Under the pieces are notes generated by a model. It had not been told where the DNA came from, did not search any database, and saw only the letters and a program-made list of their open reading frames with translations. 8,866 nucleotides of DNA, from assembly GCA_024405255.1 (NCBI GenBank), contig JAKSOY010000188.1, forward strand, positions 1 to 8,866. Reading direction: 5' to 3'. The DNA comes from Kiritimatiellia bacterium (GTDB lineage: Bacteria; Verrucomicrobiota; Kiritimatiellia; RFP12; UBA1067). Made by a program: the position numbers and the translations under genes. This document shows positions 6,185 through 8,866 of the stretch, piece by piece; the stretch's first letter is position 1; every line of letters starts with the position of its first letter.

Positions 6185-7367
6185 GGAGGCGTCCTTCCTT
6201 CGAGGCAGGGGGCAAGATGGTGAGTTTACGTCCGGTGGGGTTGACGAGCGGGCCGTCGGGGTCGAGTCCCGCGCGTTCGTAGATGCTGCCGAGAAAGTCC
6301 TGAGGGCTCACCGGACGTTTGACGGGCTTGCTGGCCGTTTCGTCCGACTCGCCGACCACGCAGCCGCCCTTGAATCCGCCGCCGGCGACGAGCGCCGAGA
6401 AGCAGCGGGCGTAGTGTCCGCGTCCGCCGAGCCAGGGTGCCTCCCAGCCGACTTTGGGGGTGCGTCCGAATTCGCCGCACATCCAGACGATCGTCGAGTC
6501 GAGCAGATTCTTCTCCTTGAGATCCGTCAGAAGCGCGGCAACGGCCTGGTCGAGTTCGACCATTCGACGTTTGGCCGTTTCGAAATGGCGTTTGTGCGTA
6601 TCCCAGCCGGCTGAATTCACGGTGATGTACGGAATGCCGTATTCGACGAGGCGGCGAGCCGCGAGCAGGCTCTGTCCGATTTCCGTCTTGCCGTAGCGCT
6701 CGCGGATTTCAGGCTTTTCCAGGGAGAGGTCGAAGACTTTGGCGGCATCGCCTTCGGCGAGTCGTCGGGCTTCAACGCCGGCTTGGTCGAACGACGCGGC
6801 GAGGGCGCGGTTGACCTGCTGCTGCGGACGCCAGGTGTCGAGTTCCGCGAGAAGGTCGTAACGCGCCTGGTTGATTTCCGGCGTGACGCCTTCCGGCGGC
6901 ACAATGCCGTCGACGGCGAAGCGTGCGGAATTGGGCTTGCCGCCCGTGACAAGCGGGGCGGCGGCATCGCCGAGGAAGCCGACCTCGCTGAAGCGTCCTT
7001 TCGCCCGCGTGAGGATCACGTACGGCGGCAGATCGCCGTGGTAGTCCTTCTTCTTTGCCTGGGAAATGACGGCGCCGATGGCGGGACAGACGAGTCCGCC
7101 GCCCGGGAGTCGGCCGGTCTGCATCAGGTAGGCGGCGGTTTCGTGTCCGAAATGGGCATGCGTCAGCGTCCGTACGAGCGAGTAGAGGTTCGCGCATTTC
7201 GCGAGATTCGGCCACCACTCGTGGATTTCAATGCCGGGTACGTTTGTGGGAATCGCCTTCAGTCCGCCATTGTAGTCGCGGGAGGCCTTCGGTTTCGGGT
7301 CGAACGACTCAAGCTGGGAGGGTCCGCCCCACAGCCAGATTTCAATAACGCTTTTTGCGGGTTTCAT
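6168..7367 (-). CDS. DUF1501 family protein (alkaline-phosphatase/sulfatase fold), no visible signal peptide
   Basis: A 399-residue DUF1501 protein. This family belongs to the alkaline phosphatase/sulfatase-like fold group and its reaction is not established. Characteristic motifs are WLWGGPSQLESFDPKP near the N-terminus, HAHFGHETAAYLMQTGR, GWDTH (Trp255, Asp256, His258), CGEFGRTPK (Glu299, Arg302) and GRGHYARCFSALVAGGG (His318). The last is usually GRDHW or GRDHN in relatives, so the Asp is replaced by Gly. Most relatives have a Tat signal and some 40-50 residues before the first strand. Here the ATG at 7367 leads almost at once into SVIEIWLWGG. An in-frame GTG at 7409 would add only 14 residues without a hydrophobic segment. 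The ATG is two bases after the stop of the upstream gene, with no clear Shine-Dalgarno, which suggests re-initiation by the same ribosomes. The stop overlaps the next gene by 17 bases. Confidence 0.9.
   Translation of the reverse strand: MKPAKSVIEIWLWGGPSQLESFDPKPKASRDYNGGLKAIPTNVPGIEIHEWWPNLAKCANLYSLVRTLTHAHFGHETAAYLMQTGRLPGGGLVCPAIGAVISQAKKKDYHGDLPPYVILTRAKGRFSEVGFLGDAAAPLVTGGKPNSARFAVDGIVPPEGVTPEINQARYDLLAELDTWRPQQQVNRALAASFDQAGVEARRLAEGDAAKVFDLSLEKPEIRERYGKTEIGQSLLAARRLVEYGIPYITVNSAGWDTHKRHFETAKRRMVELDQAVAALLTDLKEKNLLDSTIVWMCGEFGRTPKVGWEAPWLGGRGHYARCFSALVAGGGFKGGCVVGESDETASKPVKRPVSPQDFLGSIYERAGLDPDGPLVNPTGRKLTILPPASKEGRLREIYL
6192..6200 (-). promoter_or_regulatory. Ribosome binding site supporting the GTG start
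   Basis: Read on the - strand this is AAGGAAGGA, ending seven bases before the GTG at 6184. It lies inside the last codons of the DUF1501 gene and decides the GTG start, because no ATG is available before the signal peptide. It implies translational coupling to DUF1501. Confidence 0.7.
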
Positions 7368-7369
7368 AG

Positions 7370-8779
7370 TTAGACTCGGAAAAGGAATTCTTTGGTATTG
7401 ACGAGGCACCAGGCGACATCGAGCAAGGTGCCGAACGGACGCGGCGGACGGAACATCTTGTTCCGGCGGTTTGGACCGGGAAGGCCGCCGCGCTTCCGCC
7501 AGAGGCGCATGATCGCCTGGCGTTCGTGCGGCATCGGGGGGCGTCCAAGCAGCTTCCAGTAGAGGTCGTTCACGCGTTCGCCGAAGGGCGGCAGAAGCGC
7601 GGGATTCGCCTTGGCGGGTCCGACGAGCCGGGCGAGCAGTCCGTGCAGTTTGCCGGAGTTGAAGAGGTAGAGCCGCTGCTTGGTGGTGACATCCGTGTTG
7701 CGTTCTTGCGGTAGGCCGGTGTCGCGTGCAGGACGCCCGAACAGCGAAAGGAAGGCATTGGAGATTGAACCGTCCTCAATGCAGACCGTGGCGCGCTTCC
7801 CGGGGAGGAACGTGAAGGGTTCCGGCGCGGGACTCTGGAAGTTGCGGCGGTCGCCGCACAGCGTGCAGAAGGCATCGTCAAGGATTTCGGCGTCGAGGCG
7901 GCGTGCCGGGAATCCACCCGTCACCGAACCGCGCGCATACTCGTCGGAAAGGACGATCTGGCGCAGAAGGCTCTTGAGACGCAGTTCGCCGGTCGGTTTC
8001 GCGGCGGCGGCCTGCGGTCCGAAGATCCAGGCGCGGATGCGCGTCTGGAAGGCGGCGGCGACTTCGTCCCGCTGGGCGCGGAAGAGCTTGTCGCAGAGCG
8101 CACCGCGTGCGTCCTTGCCCTCGACATAGACGATTTCCTCCTTCCACTCGCGCGTATCCTTGATACGGACGTTGGTGAAGAAACGGGCGAGGTCTGCACG
8201 GCGACCGGCGTCGAGCTTTTCAGGCGGAATGCCAAGGAAGGTCTGGGCGGTCGCTTCGGCCCAGCCGTCGGGATTGCGCTTGTCGGTCGCGCGGAGGAAG
8301 TTCACGTCGGCATCGCGGAAGTCGCTGCCCTGGGCGGTCAGAAGGGCGCGTCCGAACGCGTCCCAGGGTTCGTTCTTCGCCACAAAGGCACGGATGCGCG
8401 CGTGGTAGACGTAGACGGCATTCGGCCACAAGTTGATCGGGAACTCGCTTTTGACGCGCAGGATGTCGCAAAAACGCATCGCCCAGTAGTCGGCGAAGTC
8501 CGTCGAGGCGAGCAGGCGGTCCGCCAGGTCGGCGCGCTTGTTCGGGTCGGACGACTCGACATAGGTCTGTGCCTCCCATTTCGTGGGGATGCGTCCGGCC
8601 AGGTCGAGGTAGAGACGACGCGCCATCACGGCGTCTGTCGCCGTGCCGTCGGGCTTTTCCCAGGCCGAAGCGGCCTCGGCGGGGCGTCCGTCTTGTCCCA
8701 GCAGGTTCGTCGGCCAGGCCGCCCACGCGGCCACGCTGCCGAGGAAGAAACGTCGTGTTGTCAGAAGATTCGTGTTCAT
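7370..8779 (-). CDS. Compact DUF1549/DUF1553 protein with Tat-like signal
   Basis: From the ATG at 8779 this is 469 residues. TTRRFFLGS (Arg9-Arg10) plus the following hydrophobic stretch forms a Tat-like signal ending near LLGQDG, which is why I prefer this start to the in-frame ATG at 8821. DUF1549 is seen as ARRLYLDLAGRIPT, then LADRLLASTDFADYWAMRF. DUF1553 is seen as LDAEILDDAF, LFGRPARDTG, QRLYLFNSGKLH, LYWKLLGRPPMPHE and DVAWCLVNTKEFLFR at the C-terminus. As I recall, related proteins are usually 700-1000 residues and often carry a cytochrome c-like domain; here there is no CxxCH and the linker between the two halves is short. A CTLCG pair (Cys305, Cys308) stands where relatives often have LAVSG. 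Function is unknown. It is the first visible gene of the - operon, two bases before the DUF1501 gene. The reading frame is open to the window edge at 8866, so the true start is uncertain. Confidence 0.85.
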   Translation of the reverse strand: MNTNLLTTRRFFLGSVAAWAAWPTNLLGQDGRPAEAASAWEKPDGTATDAVMARRLYLDLAGRIPTKWEAQTYVESSDPNKRADLADRLLASTDFADYWAMRFCDILRVKSEFPINLWPNAVYVYHARIRAFVAKNEPWDAFGRALLTAQGSDFRDADVNFLRATDKRNPDGWAEATAQTFLGIPPEKLDAGRRADLARFFTNVRIKDTREWKEEIVYVEGKDARGALCDKLFRAQRDEVAAAFQTRIRAWIFGPQAAAAKPTGELRLKSLLRQIVLSDEYARGSVTGGFPARRLDAEILDDAFCTLCGDRRNFQSPAPEPFTFLPGKRATVCIEDGSISNAFLSLFGRPARDTGLPQERNTDVTTKQRLYLFNSGKLHGLLARLVGPAKANPALLPPFGERVNDLYWKLLGRPPMPHERQAIMRLWRKRGGLPGPNRRNKMFRPPRPFGTLLDVAWCLVNTKEFLFRV

Positions 8780-8866
8780 ACACTGTAAAGTACGCACAAG
8801 GAACGGATAATCCACATCCATTTTGAAAATATCCGTATCGCGGGCGACGGTCCCACGCGAATTCTC
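8780..8866 (-). promoter_or_regulatory. 5' region of the - strand operon, start and promoter unresolved
   Basis: This stretch lies upstream of the preferred start of the DUF1549/DUF1553 gene. It contains an alternative in-frame ATG at 8821, an AT-rich 11-base palindrome ATTTTGAAAAT at 8820-8830 and a short GGATTATCC-type palindrome around 8806-8814. I see no clear Shine-Dalgarno for either ATG and no convincing -35/-10 pair. The frame stays open to the edge, so this could also be coding sequence. Confidence 0.3.

Noticed and set aside
5540..6223. A 227-codon + strand frame opposite the PPC-like protein gene
   Set aside because: It is antisense to a protein with a signal peptide and domain structure, and has no motifs of its own.
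7856..7867. CTLCG in the DUF1549/DUF1553 protein as a c-type haem site
   Set aside because: A c-type haem site needs CxxCH; here Gly follows the second Cys, so haem attachment is not supported.
1..8866. CRISPR array, tRNA, rRNA or insertion sequence
   Set aside because: I saw no regularly spaced direct repeats, no cloverleaf or rRNA-like stretch and no transposase reading frame. The only repeats are the three short palindromes.

Overview
The window looks like accessory carbohydrate-metabolism DNA from a GC-rich member of the PVC superphylum (Planctomycetota, Verrucomicrobiota, Kiritimatiellota or Lentisphaerota). The reasons are the gene families: a Tat-exported Gfo/Idh/MocA oxidoreductase, a PmoA-like (DUF6807) protein, and a DUF1549/DUF1553 gene next to a DUF1501 gene and a gene for a protein with pre-peptidase C-terminal (PPC)-like domains. 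These combinations are typical of that superphylum. The phylum cannot be settled from this window. I see no rRNA, tRNA, CRISPR array or transposase gene.

Layout. Positions 1-353 (+) hold the last 116 codons of a protein with a PD-(D/E)XK nuclease-like C-terminus, probably an AAA-family ATPase. After a 78-base gap comes a tight + strand operon: a Tat-signal Gfo/Idh/MocA oxidoreductase (432-1913), a Sec-signal two-domain ThuA-like/PmoA-like protein (1920-3485) and a cytosolic TIM-barrel sugar-phosphate isomerase/epimerase-like enzyme (3498-4346). Gaps are 6 and 12 bases. The set suggests oxidation or epimerisation of a sugar or cyclitol; the substrate cannot be read from the sequence. A strong intrinsic terminator (4371-4409) follows.

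From the right edge a second operon runs leftwards on the - strand: a compact DUF1549/DUF1553 protein with a Tat-like signal (start about 8779, end 7370), a DUF1501 alkaline-phosphatase-fold protein with no visible export signal (7367-6168), and a large Sec-signal beta-sandwich protein with two PPC-like domains (6184-4343). The genes are separated by 2 bases and then overlap by 17, so they are probably co-translated. In related bacteria such gene sets encode exported proteins of poorly known function.

The two operons converge with overlapping stop codons (shared TTAA, 4343-4346). The terminator of the + operon therefore lies inside the coding sequence for the C-terminal tail of the - strand protein. 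The most unusual feature is a near-palindrome, GGGGGACAGTCCCCC, present three times and every time inside the same - strand gene. Two copies lie in the same frame and encode GGLSP on either side of the hydrophobic core of the signal peptide. The third lies 1.1 kb further on in another frame. This looks like a REP-like element tolerated inside a protein-coding gene.
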